Assembly: GCF_030646845.1 (NCBI RefSeq)
Contig: NZ_JAUSLE010000045.1
Span: 1-40,475, forward strand
Source: Rhodoferax sp.
Lineage (GTDB): Bacteria > Pseudomonadota > Gammaproteobacteria > Burkholderiales > Burkholderiaceae_C
DNA: 40,475 bases
Reading direction: 5' to 3'
The notes below the pieces were generated by a model. That model was given only the letters and a program-made list of their open reading frames with translations, did not search any database and was not told the DNA's origin. A program made the position numbers and the translations under genes. Numbering within the stretch: the first letter of the stretch is position 1; each line of letters opens with the position of its first letter. Below are positions 1 through 7,936 of this stretch, one piece after another.

Positions 1-860
1 CCGGGGAACTCCAGCGCGCCGTCGAACGCGATGAACTCGTCGTGCACTACCAGCCCAGCGTGATCCTCAGTTCGCAGAAGATTGCGGGCGTGGAAGCGCT
101 CGTTCGATGGCAACACCCAACACGTGGGCTGGTGGCGCCGAACGACTTCGTGCCGATTGCTGAAAAGACCGGACTCATCCACCCCATCGGCCGTTGGGTG
201 CTCCGAGAGGCTTGCGCGCAAGTACGAAGTTGGCAAGTCCAGTACCCGAGCGATCCGCCGCTCGCCGTCGCCGTCAATGTTTCGTCTCGCCAGGTGCATC
301 AGCCTGGCCTCGTCAAGATCGTCGCCGAAGCGCTCCGCGACTCGGGTCTGCCGCCGGAGACCCTGATCCTCGAGATTACCGAAAGCCTTGTCATGCAGAA
401 CGCGGAACTCGCGATCGCGCGTCTGCACGAGCTGAAGGCGCTTGGCATTCGACTGGCCATCGACGATTTTGGTACGGGCTACTCGTCGCTGGCGTATCTG
501 CAACGTTTCCCCATCGACCAGCTGAAGATCGACCGGTCTTTTGTGCAGGATGTGACGCATCACCCGGACAGTGCGTCCATCGTGCACAGCATCATTGGAC
601 TGGCGCGCAATCTGCGAATGCAGACGGTGGGTGAAGGCGTGGAAACGGCTGCTCAGCGTGATTTCCTGCGGGGTGCGGGCTGCGACCTGATGCAGGGATT
701 TTTGTTCAGCCGTCCATTGCCGCCGCAGGAGTTATTCACCCTGGTGCAGCAGCACAAGCTAGACCCAGCCCAACCAGCCCAGCAGCGCGCCAGCGCCCAG
801 CAGCCACAGCAGATGCAGCCGGGTGCGCCACACCAGCAGGGCGCACAGGCCGGCAAGTAG
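1..860 (+). CDS. EAL-domain c-di-GMP phosphodiesterase, 3' part only
   Basis: The reading frame is open from base 3, so the gene begins before the window. The visible 285 residues are an EAL domain, which hydrolyses cyclic di-GMP to pGpG. The signature residues are present: EALVRW near the N-terminus, NVSSRQ, EITES, DDFGTGYSSL, KIDRSFV and GEGVE, so it looks catalytically competent. Any sensor or GGDEF domain lies outside the window. The EAL domain ends near base 750. The frame then continues about 33 codons as a Q/P/A-rich tail that is the antisense of the 3' end of the convergent chrA2 gene (overlap 759-860). That tail has no resemblance to EAL proteins and suggests that the native end of the gene was lost or replaced. 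The function is secure; the C-terminus is not. Confidence 0.9.
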   Translation, partial: GELQRAVERDELVVHYQPSVILSSQKIAGVEALVRWQHPTRGLVAPNDFVPIAEKTGLIHPIGRWVLREACAQVRSWQVQYPSDPPLAVAVNVSSRQVHQPGLVKIVAEALRDSGLPPETLILEITESLVMQNAELAIARLHELKALGIRLAIDDFGTGYSSLAYLQRFPIDQLKIDRSFVQDVTHHPDSASIVHSIIGLARNLRMQTVGEGVETAAQRDFLRGAGCDLMQGFLFSRPLPPQELFTLVQQHKLDPAQPAQQRASAQQPQQMQPGAPHQQGAQAGK

Positions 861-1355
861 CCACAAGGGCCAGTGTTGCAGCGGGCGGCCATGGCTGGAG
901 GCCAGAATCCAGCCAGTGGCAATGAGCAGCGCAATCACGATGGGTGCCATGCCCTGCTTGAAGGCGCGCACGGCCCGCAGTTCCCGGTTTTGATGGCCCC
1001 AGCGGGCGGCAGCGAAGGTGAGGGTGGTGCTGGGCAGCATGATGCCGATCATGGCAATGCTGACGCCGAGCAGGGCGTAGGCCCAGGCAGCCACACCACC
1101 ACCCATGCCGCCCCCGGCATTCATGCCTACATTCCAGCCCAGCAGGGCGACAAACAGCACGTTGGGCCCCGGCGCCGCCTGCGCCAGCGCGACAGAGGAG
1201 GTGAATTGACCATCGCTCAGCCAGTGCCGTTCGTCCACCAGATAGCGGTGCATGTCGGGGGCCGTCGTGATGGCGCCGCCGACCGCCAGCAAGGACAGCG
1301 AGAGAAAATGAGTCAACAGCGCCAGCCAGTCGGCCACCGTCAGGGTCAGGCTCAC
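759..1355 (-). CDS. chrA2: Chromate transporter, short-chain CHR protein, second subunit
   Basis: 198-residue membrane protein with one CHR domain and about five or six hydrophobic segments. The CHR signs are an N-terminal AVGGAITTAPDMHRYLV block and the PGPN motif in AQAAPGPNVLFVALLGWNVG. Proteins of this family export chromate; short CHR proteins are usually encoded as pairs that work together. The start is a GTG at 1355-1353 that overlaps the TGA of the upstream gene, so the two are translationally coupled. Its last 102 bases overlap the open frame of the convergent EAL gene. Whether the natural substrate is chromate or another oxyanion cannot be told from sequence. Confidence 0.88.
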   Translation of the reverse strand: MSLTLTVADWLALLTHFLSLSLLAVGGAITTAPDMHRYLVDERHWLSDGQFTSSVALAQAAPGPNVLFVALLGWNVGMNAGGGMGGGVAAWAYALLGVSIAMIGIMLPSTTLTFAAARWGHQNRELRAVRAFKQGMAPIVIALLIATGWILASSHGRPLQHWPLWLLAGLCALLVWRTRLHLLWLLGAGALLGWLGWV

Positions 1356-1984
1356 TCGGACGACTCCACAGTGCGCACCCGGGCCAGCTGCCGGTAAGCC
1401 CAGACACAGGCGAGCCCACCCACGCTCACTAGCACCCACGCCAAAGGGACGCGCAGCAGGGCGATTGCTACAAAAGTAATAGCTGCAAACGCCCAGCAGA
1501 CGGAGGCTCCCATTACATTTGCTTTCAAGGCGCCTGCGAGTTTGAGCCCGGTGGCCGTGATCAGGCCCGCTGCCACGGCGCCCATGCCGCGCAGCGCACC
1601 CTGCACGCCCGGCGAATCGGAAATGCCGGCAAAGATGGTCGCCACCACCAGCACGATCAGCATCGGAAAGGCCAGCATGCCAGCCAATGCCACCAGCGCG
1701 CCACGCAGCCCGAAGTAGCGGTCGCCAATCATCAGCGAGAGGTTGACCACATTGGGTCCAGGCAGTATTTGCGCCACGGCCCAGTCTTCCACGAACTCCT
1801 CGCGGGTCAGCCATTTCTTCTTTTCGACCAGTTCGCGCTGCACGACGGCCAGCACGCCACCAAAACCTTGCAGCGCCAGCCACGTAAATGACCAGAACAG
1901 GTCAGTCAAGGATTCAGGGCGGGGGTGGACTGCGTCCGTGGAGACGGGCTGGGCTTTGGACACTGGCGTATCAGGATTCGTCAT
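1352..1984 (-). CDS. chrA1: Chromate transporter, short-chain CHR protein, first subunit
   Basis: 210-residue CHR-domain protein, the partner of the following gene. It shows LALQGFGGVLAVVQRELV and the PGPN motif in QILPGPNVVNLSLMIG, then several membrane helices. I start it at the ATG at 1984 (MTNPDTPVSK); a longer frame upstream adds 11 residues without support. The hydrophobic segment near residues 155-180 is encoded by DNA resembling a degenerate copy of the interspersed element described at 1465. As a pair, the proteins would form a small membrane transporter exporting chromate. No regulator (chrB or chrF type) is visible next to it. Confidence 0.88.
   Translation of the reverse strand: MTNPDTPVSKAQPVSTDAVHPRPESLTDLFWSFTWLALQGFGGVLAVVQRELVEKKKWLTREEFVEDWAVAQILPGPNVVNLSLMIGDRYFGLRGALVALAGMLAFPMLIVLVVATIFAGISDSPGVQGALRGMGAVAAGLITATGLKLAGALKANVMGASVCWAFAAITFVAIALLRVPLAWVLVSVGGLACVWAYRQLARVRTVESSE
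1465..1518. repeat. Degenerate copy of the interspersed element, inside chrA1
   Basis: The plus strand reads TTGCTACAAAAGTAATAGCT and continues GCAAACGC, then GGAGGCTCCC, ending in a T-rich stretch. The left half matches the start of the three 57-base copies (TTGCTAT...TAATAGCT); the right half is barely recognisable. It lies in frame within chrA1, encoding part of a membrane helix. The similarity is real but short, so chance is possible. Confidence 0.4.
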
Positions 1985-2051
1985 GGTCCGATTATCGGGG
2001 ACGCCTGACGCGATCAACGCGTGGCAAGGGGCGGCTGCAACAGCGGGAGAG

Positions 2052-2540
2052 TCAAAGCTTCAATGCCCAAGTCTCACCGACCAGGTTTTGCCCAAAGCCC
2101 TGATAGGGCTCGCTTTTGATGAGCTGGAAACCTCTTCTGGCATAGATGCCACGCGCTGCGTCCAGGCAGCTGTTGGTCCACAGCACTATTTTTCTGTAGC
2201 CTTTGCTGCGCGCAAAGGCGATGCATTCGTCGGTCAGGCGGGCGCCCAGACCCAGGCCGCGGGCCTGGGGCGTCAGGATCAGCATGCGGAGCTGGGCCAC
2301 GGTTTTTGATTTGCGCACCAGAAATACCGAACCCACCCGCTCACCATTGCGCTCGGCGATCCAGCAGCGTTCCCAATCGGGTTGACGCTTGCGCAGATAT
2401 TGCGCCACGATGCTGGCCACCAGGGCTTCGAACTCGGTATTCCAGCCGTATTCGCGCGCATAGATTTCGCCGTGCTGCTGCACCACCCAGCCCATGTCAC
2501 CGGGCTGGGGGTCGCGCAGAACAATCTCAGGCTCTGGCAT
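2052..2540 (-). CDS. GNAT-family N-acetyltransferase
   Basis: 162 residues from the ATG at 2540. The sequence resembles the acetyltransferase half of the MarR-GNAT fusion family: RDPQPGDMGWVVQQHGEIYA at the N-terminus, the acetyl-CoA loop QARGLGLGARL near residue 95, LWTNSCLDAARGIY, and the ending LVGETWALKL. The MarR half is absent here. Two upstream ATGs (2579 and 2564) are in frame, but an AAGGA sits 11 bases before 2540 and homology begins there. The start overlaps the end of the preceding hydrolase gene by 14 bases, so the two are probably cotranscribed. The substrate is unknown; members act on small amines or proteins. Confidence 0.85.
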   Translation of the reverse strand: MPEPEIVLRDPQPGDMGWVVQQHGEIYAREYGWNTEFEALVASIVAQYLRKRQPDWERCWIAERNGERVGSVFLVRKSKTVAQLRMLILTPQARGLGLGARLTDECIAFARSKGYRKIVLWTNSCLDAARGIYARRGFQLIKSEPYQGFGQNLVGETWALKL

Positions 2541-3363
2541 GCTGGCGGCGTTCCTTGGGGACATGGTCTTGCGATCCATAGAAGAGCCGAGCTACCCCTT
2601 TGGCCTCGAACGGTTTCCAGTCACTTTCAGGCTGCGCCAGACGATCCGCAATCAGGTATAGGGCGTTCGGGCTGCTGCCCATGCCGATGTGGCTGTTGCC
2701 ACGCAGATTAATGCTCTCGCCCCCGGGCTGGCCCTCTTCGATGGAGCATTCCCACGCCACGACGCCATCGAGTTTGCTGTAGATCGATGTGGTGGGTACT
2801 GGTGGCTTGACGCGCATTTCCAGATGCTGGTTGAAGTCCAGGTCTTCAAAGCGGTCGCCTGACAGCCACTCGTACAGATGTGTGCCGGTGGAGGCGAGTG
2901 GATGACCGGTGAAAGGTGAGCCCAGCGTGATGACCTGACGCACCATGTCCGGACAGAACCGGCCCAGTTCACGGGCAAACACGCCGCCCAGGCTCTGACC
3001 GATGATGCTGACTTTTTGTCCGTGCTCATCGAAGATGAGCTTCAGCCGCTCCTGCATCAACTGCGCGCTCTCCTCTTTCATTCCCTTGTTTCGTCCCAAG
3101 CCCCATGGGTAAGTGGCATAACCCAGATCATCCAGAAACTGGCGCAACAGGGCGGTTGACGAGTCTGCGGCACCGAGGCCGGGAATGACCAGCACCGGAT
3201 GGCCATCCCCGCGCGGTGCCACCAGTTGCAGCGGTTTGAAGCTGGCGACACCGGCCCAGAATTCCCAGAGCGCGCGATGCTCCAGCGCCAATAGCCACAT
3301 GGATGGCGCCTCGACGTCGGGAAATTGGGTCATCGACGCTTTCAACTTTTTCATGCGTGACAT
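2527..3363 (-). CDS. Alpha/beta hydrolase, esterase/lipase-like
   Basis: 278-residue protein with a lipase-type fold: HPVLVIPGLGAADSS gives the oxyanion region near residue 56, GQSLGG carries the likely nucleophile Ser124, and the His is probably in GNSHIGM (His225). An acid is plausible at Asp199. No signal peptide is seen. The start at 3363 has AGGAG a few bases upstream; a longer open frame to 3564 runs through the neighbouring gene and is not credible. It lies 37 bases after the lipase-like gene and overlaps the GNAT gene, which suggests one operon. The substrate is unknown; a role in lipid or polyester ester hydrolysis is only inference. Confidence 0.85.
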   Translation of the reverse strand: MSRMKKLKASMTQFPDVEAPSMWLLALEHRALWEFWAGVASFKPLQLVAPRGDGHPVLVIPGLGAADSSTALLRQFLDDLGYATYPWGLGRNKGMKEESAQLMQERLKLIFDEHGQKVSIIGQSLGGVFARELGRFCPDMVRQVITLGSPFTGHPLASTGTHLYEWLSGDRFEDLDFNQHLEMRVKPPVPTTSIYSKLDGVVAWECSIEEGQPGGESINLRGNSHIGMGSSPNALYLIADRLAQPESDWKPFEAKGVARLFYGSQDHVPKERRQHARA

Positions 3364-3400
3364 GGGGGCTCCTGCAAAGGTAAGGGCTGGACAGATTGTT

Positions 3401-4306
3401 TCAGGAAAGGGTCGGGTCTTCAAGTTGCTGCAATACCCAGGCGGCGACTGCACCGTTGAAACATAGTTCAAGGTGACCGAGACCGTCGAACACGGTGACC
3501 GGAACGCCTTCGAGCACCTGTTCGCGCTGGGAATAGACGATGTTGTCCTGCGGGGTGATGGCAATGCGCATCAGGCTGCGGGTCGATGCGGTCTCGCTCG
3601 CCGCCAGTTCCTGCAGCCAGGCGCTGCGCAAGAGCATCTGTTTTCCGTTGTCGGTCTTGACGCGGGAGGCGATCTGCGTGCCGACGTGGGGTGTGCCGAG
3701 GGTGATGACGCGGGCCACGCGGCTGGTGCCGTAGGTGCGCATCCAGGCCCGGATGGCCAGCCCGCCCATGCTATGGCCGATGAGGGCGACTTTTTCTGAA
3801 CCGGTCTGGCGGCACAGTTCCGCCACGGCCTTCTCGATGAGGGGCGCATACAGGTCGATGGAGGTGAACAAAGGCTCCAGATCAACCCCCAACACCGGGT
3901 GCCCGGCGCGGCGCAGCCGATTGGCCATGACATCCCAGACCCGGTGGTTGCACAGGTAGCCATGCACGAGCACGACCGGTATGCGAGAGCCATCAGAGGA
4001 AGGGTCGGCGGTCGCCAGTCTCACTTGCGGTGAGGCCTTGGCCCAAGGCAGCTGACGCAGGCCAAACCGCAGCCATGCCCAGTATTCGCCGAACAGCGAA
4101 CGCCACCACAGGGCATTGGCACCCGGCGCCCGCGACATGATGCCGGTCGCCATGCTCACCAGCATCGTCGTCATCAGTGGCAGCAGCAAAGCCGTAACCG
4201 CCGCCAGCCAGGATGAGACGCCCGTCTGTCTGGCAATCAGCCAGCCCAGCAGGGCACCGACCAGGAACTGGCCCAACAGCAGGCGGCGAAGCAGTCGTGA
4301 CAACAT
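3401..4306 (-). CDS. Membrane-anchored lipase-like alpha/beta hydrolase
   Basis: 301 residues. Two hydrophobic helices at about 10-25 and 31-55 precede the catalytic domain, so the enzyme is probably tethered to the inner membrane. The catalytic part shows VVLVHGYLCN (residues 111-120), the nucleophile elbow GHSMGG with Ser179, and a C-terminal GLGHLEL with the likely catalytic His. This is the pattern of triacylglycerol lipases and related esterases. It is the first gene of a three-gene minus-strand unit with a second hydrolase and a GNAT enzyme. No clear ribosome-binding site precedes the start. The physiological substrate cannot be told. Confidence 0.85.
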   Translation of the reverse strand: MLSRLLRRLLLGQFLVGALLGWLIARQTGVSSWLAAVTALLLPLMTTMLVSMATGIMSRAPGANALWWRSLFGEYWAWLRFGLRQLPWAKASPQVRLATADPSSDGSRIPVVLVHGYLCNHRVWDVMANRLRRAGHPVLGVDLEPLFTSIDLYAPLIEKAVAELCRQTGSEKVALIGHSMGGLAIRAWMRTYGTSRVARVITLGTPHVGTQIASRVKTDNGKQMLLRSAWLQELAASETASTRSLMRIAITPQDNIVYSQREQVLEGVPVTVFDGLGHLELCFNGAVAAWVLQQLEDPTLS

Positions 4307-4380
4307 GGGTGGTGCCTACCGGTTCGTGGCTAGGGGCCTGGCGCCCGCCCGCTGAATGGCTCAATCCGCAAGGCAGAGCT

Positions 4381-6540
4381 TCAATAGACAGGTGCGTGCC
4401 GACGGATGGCCGCCTTCACGTCTTCCGTCAAGACGAAACCGGGGCCGAACTTTTGCGCAAGCTCAGCGGCGCGCTTCTCGAAGTTGTCAATGCCTATGCC
4501 GTAGATGAACTGCATGGCGCCACCGGTCCAGGCCGGAAAGCCAATGCCGAAGATGGAGCCGATGTTGGCGTCGTTCACGGTGGTGAGCACGTTCTCGCTC
4601 AGGCAACGCGCGGTCTCGACGGCCTGGCGATAGAGCAGGCGGTCTTTCAGGTCGGTGATGTTCCACTGCACATCGGCTTTTTCGAACAGCGGTTTGAGCT
4701 CTGGCCAGAGGAATTTCTTGACGCTCTTGTCGGTCGGGTACTCGTAGAAGCCCGCGCCACCGGCGCGACCGGGCCGATTGTGCTTTTTCACCATGTCGGC
4801 CACCAGCAGTTCGCCAGGGGTGGCGACATAGGTCTTGCCTTCGGCCTCGAAGTCGGCACGGGTCTGCTCCATCACGTGCAGGCTCAGGGTCAGCGCCGTT
4901 TCATCCAGCACGGCCAGCGGGCCCACCGGCATGCCGCACTGGATGCCGGCGTTTTCGATGGCGGCGGCTGGAATGCCTTCGCCCAGCATGGCCGCACCCT
5001 CCATGACGAAGGTGCCAAACACGCGGCTGGTAAAGAAGCCGCGCGAGTCGTTCACCACAATCGGGATCTTGCCGATGGCCTGCACGTAGTCAAAGGCACG
5101 GGCCACGGTTTCGTCGTTGGTTTGCTTGCCGCGAATGATCTCCACCAGCTTCATCTTGTCCACCGGGCTGAAGAAGTGGATGCCGATGAACTTCTCGGGC
5201 GCCGCACTGGCCGTGGCCAGACCGCCGATAGGCAGGGTGGAGGTGTTGGACGCAAAGAAGCCACCGGGTGCCAGCATCGGTTCGGCTTCCTTGGTGACTT
5301 TGGCCTTGAGTTCGCGGTTTTCAAACACGGCCTCGATGATCAGATCGCAACCGGCGAGGTCCGCCACCTTGTCGGTGGCGAGAATGCGCTCCAGCACCTG
5401 CTTCTGGTCGTCGGCGCTCATGCGTCCTTTGTCCACGCGCGCCTGGGTCAGCTTGGCGCTGTAGGCCTTGCCGGCGTCGGCCTTGTCCTGGCTGACATCT
5501 TTGAGCACGGTCGCGATACCTTTGCTGGCCTGCGCGAAGGCAATGCCTGCGCCCATCATGCCGGCACCGAGCAAGCCGACCTTGGCGGGTTTGAAGCGCG
5601 CAGCGCTCCCGGGGCGCGACTGACCGCTCTTGATGGCGTTCAGGTTGAAGAAGAACGTGTTGATCATGGCGCGGGCGTTGATGCCGGTCATGAGCTTGGC
5701 GAGGTAGCGGCTTTCAATGCGCAGGGCGGTGGGCAGGTCCACCTGCAGCCCTTCCACCATGCAGGCCATGATGGCCTCGGGGGCAGGGTACAGGCCGCGG
5801 GTCTGCTTCTTGATCATGGCGGGGGCCACCACCAGCATGTTGGCGACTGCGGGGTTGGAGGGCAGGCCACCCGGTACCTTGTAGCCTTTGACTTCCCAGG
5901 GGTGCTGGGCATTCGGGTTGGCGGCAATCCAGGCCAGGGCGCTGGTGCGCATCTGGTCCGCCGCGTTGTCGGAGGGTGTGACCAGCTCATGTACCAGTCC
6001 CAAGCCCTTGGCTTCCTTGGGCGAGAAGGTTTTGCCTTCCACCAGGTAGGGCTGCGCGCCCATCAGGCCCAAGTGGCGCGTCATCTTGGTTACACCGCTG
6101 GCGCCGGGCAGCAGGCCCAGCGTCACTTCGGGCAGGCCGAACTGGATCTTGCGGTCATCCACCGCGATGCGGTAGTGGCCGATCAGCGCCACTTCCCAGC
6201 CGCCGCCCAGGGCCGTGCCGTTGAGGCAGCTCACCACCGGTTTGCCCAGGGTTTCCAGGGTGCGGAAGTTCTTCTTGACCAGCTCGATCTCCGTGAAGAT
6301 GGCGTTGGCGTCAGACGGCGTCAGGCGCATCGCGGCCTTGAGGTCCGCGCCGGCAAAGAAGGTGGATTTGGCGGACGCCAGGATGATGCCCTTGATGGCG
6401 TCCTTGTCCTTCAGAACCTGTGCCGCCAGCGCCGACATGTCTTCCTGCCACTGCAGGCACATGGTGTTGACTGGCGAATTGGGTTCGTCAAAGGTGATGG
6501 TGGCAATGCCGTCTTGCAGTTCGTATTTGATGGTTTTCAT
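4381..6540 (-). CDS. fadB: Fatty-acid oxidation bifunctional enoyl-CoA hydratase / 3-hydroxyacyl-CoA dehydrogenase
   Basis: 719 residues, the usual length of FadB/FadJ alpha subunits. The N-terminal crotonase domain has the oxyanion region FFAGADLKAA (61-70) and both catalytic glutamates, in LGGGWEVA (Glu116) and GLPEVTLGLLPG (Glu138). The dehydrogenase half starts with the NAD loop GLLGAGMMGAGIA (321-333) and carries the catalytic His in IGIHFFSPVDK (His454). It hydrates trans-2-enoyl-CoA and oxidises the 3-hydroxyacyl-CoA product; the thiolase gene just upstream completes the cycle. The 65-base gap between them is filled by an interspersed element, and no normal ribosome-binding site is visible before the start. 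FadB or FadJ cannot be decided from sequence. Confidence 0.93.
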   Translation of the reverse strand: MKTIKYELQDGIATITFDEPNSPVNTMCLQWQEDMSALAAQVLKDKDAIKGIILASAKSTFFAGADLKAAMRLTPSDANAIFTEIELVKKNFRTLETLGKPVVSCLNGTALGGGWEVALIGHYRIAVDDRKIQFGLPEVTLGLLPGASGVTKMTRHLGLMGAQPYLVEGKTFSPKEAKGLGLVHELVTPSDNAADQMRTSALAWIAANPNAQHPWEVKGYKVPGGLPSNPAVANMLVVAPAMIKKQTRGLYPAPEAIMACMVEGLQVDLPTALRIESRYLAKLMTGINARAMINTFFFNLNAIKSGQSRPGSAARFKPAKVGLLGAGMMGAGIAFAQASKGIATVLKDVSQDKADAGKAYSAKLTQARVDKGRMSADDQKQVLERILATDKVADLAGCDLIIEAVFENRELKAKVTKEAEPMLAPGGFFASNTSTLPIGGLATASAAPEKFIGIHFFSPVDKMKLVEIIRGKQTNDETVARAFDYVQAIGKIPIVVNDSRGFFTSRVFGTFVMEGAAMLGEGIPAAAIENAGIQCGMPVGPLAVLDETALTLSLHVMEQTRADFEAEGKTYVATPGELLVADMVKKHNRPGRAGGAGFYEYPTDKSVKKFLWPELKPLFEKADVQWNITDLKDRLLYRQAVETARCLSENVLTTVNDANIGSIFGIGFPAWTGGAMQFIYGIGIDNFEKRAAELAQKFGPGFVLTEDVKAAIRRHAPVY

Positions 6541-6547
6541 GGGTGTT

Positions 6548-6604
6548 TTGCTATGAAATTAGGAGCGTATTGCGCAATGAATACGAGGGCTAGAGCCTGA
6601 TTTC
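6548..6604. repeat. 57-base interspersed element, copy between thiolase and fadB
   Basis: The element begins TTGCTAT and contains CGAGGGCTAGAGCCTGATTT. It matches the copy at 10806 at about 44 of 57 positions, with the right-hand GGGCTAGAGCC stem identical. It occupies nearly all the space between the fadB start (6540) and the thiolase stop (6606), so it is transcribed as the intercistronic region. Confidence 0.75.
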
Positions 6605-6605
6605 G

Positions 6606-7811
6606 TTAAATTCTTTCAACGATGGTGGCAATCCCCATGCCGCCGCCCACGCACAGCGTGGCCAGGCCGTAGCGCAGATTGCGGCGGTGCAGCTCGTCAA
6701 TCAGGGTGCTCAAAATCATGGCGCCGGTGGCGCCCAGCGGATGACCCATGGCAATGGCACCGCCGTTGACGTTGACCTTGTCGTGCGGCACCTTCATCTC
6801 CTTCATGAAGCGCATCACCACCGCGGCAAAGGCTTCGTTCACTTCAAACAGGTCAATCTGGTCAATCGTCAGGCCGGCCTTGGCCAGCGCCTTGCGCGCG
6901 GCCGGCATGGGGCCGGTCAGCATGATGGTGGGGTCGGCGCCGCTCAGTGCTGCCGAGACGATACGTGCGCGTGGCGTGAAGCCGTGGATCTTGCCGGCCG
7001 CCTCCGAGCCAATCAACACCGCGGCCGCGCCGTCGACAATGCCGCTTGAGTTGCCGGCGTGGTGCACATGGTTGATGCGCTCCACCTGCGGGTAGCGGGT
7101 GAGGGCCACCTGGTCGAAGCCCATGCCGCCCATCTGTTCGAAGGCCGACTTGAGTGAGCCAAGCCCTTCCATGGTGCTCTGCGGCTTGATGAACTCGTCC
7201 TGCGCCAGAATGACCTGGCCCAGGAAATCCGTCACGGGAACCACCGAACGGTCAAAGTAGCCGCTGGCTCGGGCATGGGTGGCGCGCTTCTGCGACTCCA
7301 GCGCAAACGCATCCACATCCTGGCGCGAAAAGCCTTCCAGCGTGGCGATCAAATCGGCGCCAATGCCCTGCGGCACAAAGGCGGTGGCCGAGTTGGTTTC
7401 CGGGTCCATGGCCCAGGCACCGCCGTCCGAGCCAATCGGCACGCGGCTCATGCTCTCGACACCGCCGGCCACCACCAGGTCTTCCCAGCCGGAGCGCACT
7501 TTTTGCGCTGCCATGTTGACGGCTTCCAGGCCCGAAGCGCAAAAACGGTTGATCTGCACGCCGGAGCAGGTGAAGTCCCAACCGGCCTTGAGGGCGGCCA
7601 CTTTGGCAATAACCGAGCCCTGTTCACCCACGGGAGACACCACGCCCATGACGACGTCGTCGACCTTGGAGGTATCGAAGTCATTGCGGCGCTGCAGCTC
7701 GGTCAGCACGCCGGCCAGCAGATTGATGGGTTTGACCTCGTAGAGGCTCCCGTCCTTTTTGCCCTTGCCGCGCGGGGTGCGGATGGCGTCGTACACAAAT
7801 GCTTCAGTCAT
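6606..7811 (-). CDS. fadA: Acetyl-CoA C-acyltransferase (3-ketoacyl-CoA thiolase)
   Basis: 401 residues, a typical thiolase length. The nucleophilic cysteine is Cys91 in [13 protein letters not shown], His357 lies in the [15 protein letters not shown] motif, and the acid/base Cys387 is in [11 protein letters not shown]. All three catalytic residues are present. It cleaves 3-ketoacyl-CoA with CoA to give acetyl-CoA and a shortened acyl-CoA, the last step of beta-oxidation. It is the first gene of a minus-strand unit with the bifunctional hydratase/dehydrogenase gene and is divergent from an acyl-CoA dehydrogenase gene; all three share the regulatory region 7812-7936. A biosynthetic acetyl-CoA acetyltransferase role is less likely given the neighbours. 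Confidence 0.92.
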   Translation of the reverse strand: MTEAFVYDAIRTPRGKGKKDGSLYEVKPINLLAGVLTELQRRNDFDTSKVDDVVMGVVSPVGEQGSVIAKVAALKAGWDFTCSGVQINRFCASGLEAVNMAAQKVRSGWEDLVVAGGVESMSRVPIGSDGGAWAMDPETNSATAFVPQGIGADLIATLEGFSRQDVDAFALESQKRATHARASGYFDRSVVPVTDFLGQVILAQDEFIKPQSTMEGLGSLKSAFEQMGGMGFDQVALTRYPQVERINHVHHAGNSSGIVDGAAAVLIGSEAAGKIHGFTPRARIVSAALSGADPTIMLTGPMPAARKALAKAGLTIDQIDLFEVNEAFAAVVMRFMKEMKVPHDKVNVNGGAIAMGHPLGATGAMILSTLIDELHRRNLRYGLATLCVGGGMGIATIVERI

Positions 7812-7884
7812 GGGAGCTCCAATCGAGGGACGGGTTCAAAAAATAGTGCGCTGCGAAATGTCGGTGTGCAGTATATTCTTTTCG

Positions 7885-7906
7885 CAAAGCAGTTGCTTTG
7901 TATAAT
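7885..7906 (+). promoter_or_regulatory. Perfect palindrome directly upstream of a -10 box, beta-oxidation control region
   Basis: CAAAGCAGTTGCTTTG at 7885-7900 is a perfect inverted repeat (7-base arms, 2-base centre). It directly abuts TATAAT at 7901-7906, a consensus -10 box reading toward the acyl-CoA dehydrogenase start at 7937. No good -35 is seen, so an activator may be needed, or a repressor may bind here. The site also lies upstream of the divergent thiolase gene. The binding protein is unknown; a fatty-acid-responsive TetR- or GntR-type regulator is an inference. Confidence 0.5.
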
Positions 7907-7936
7907 TACTCTAATTCTTTTTAACCGGGCGAGACC

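Noticed and set aside
4213..6600. A 795-codon open frame on the plus strand
   Set aside because: It is the antisense of fadB in a GC-rich region, is rich in H, G, Q and A with no family resemblance, and fadB is certain.
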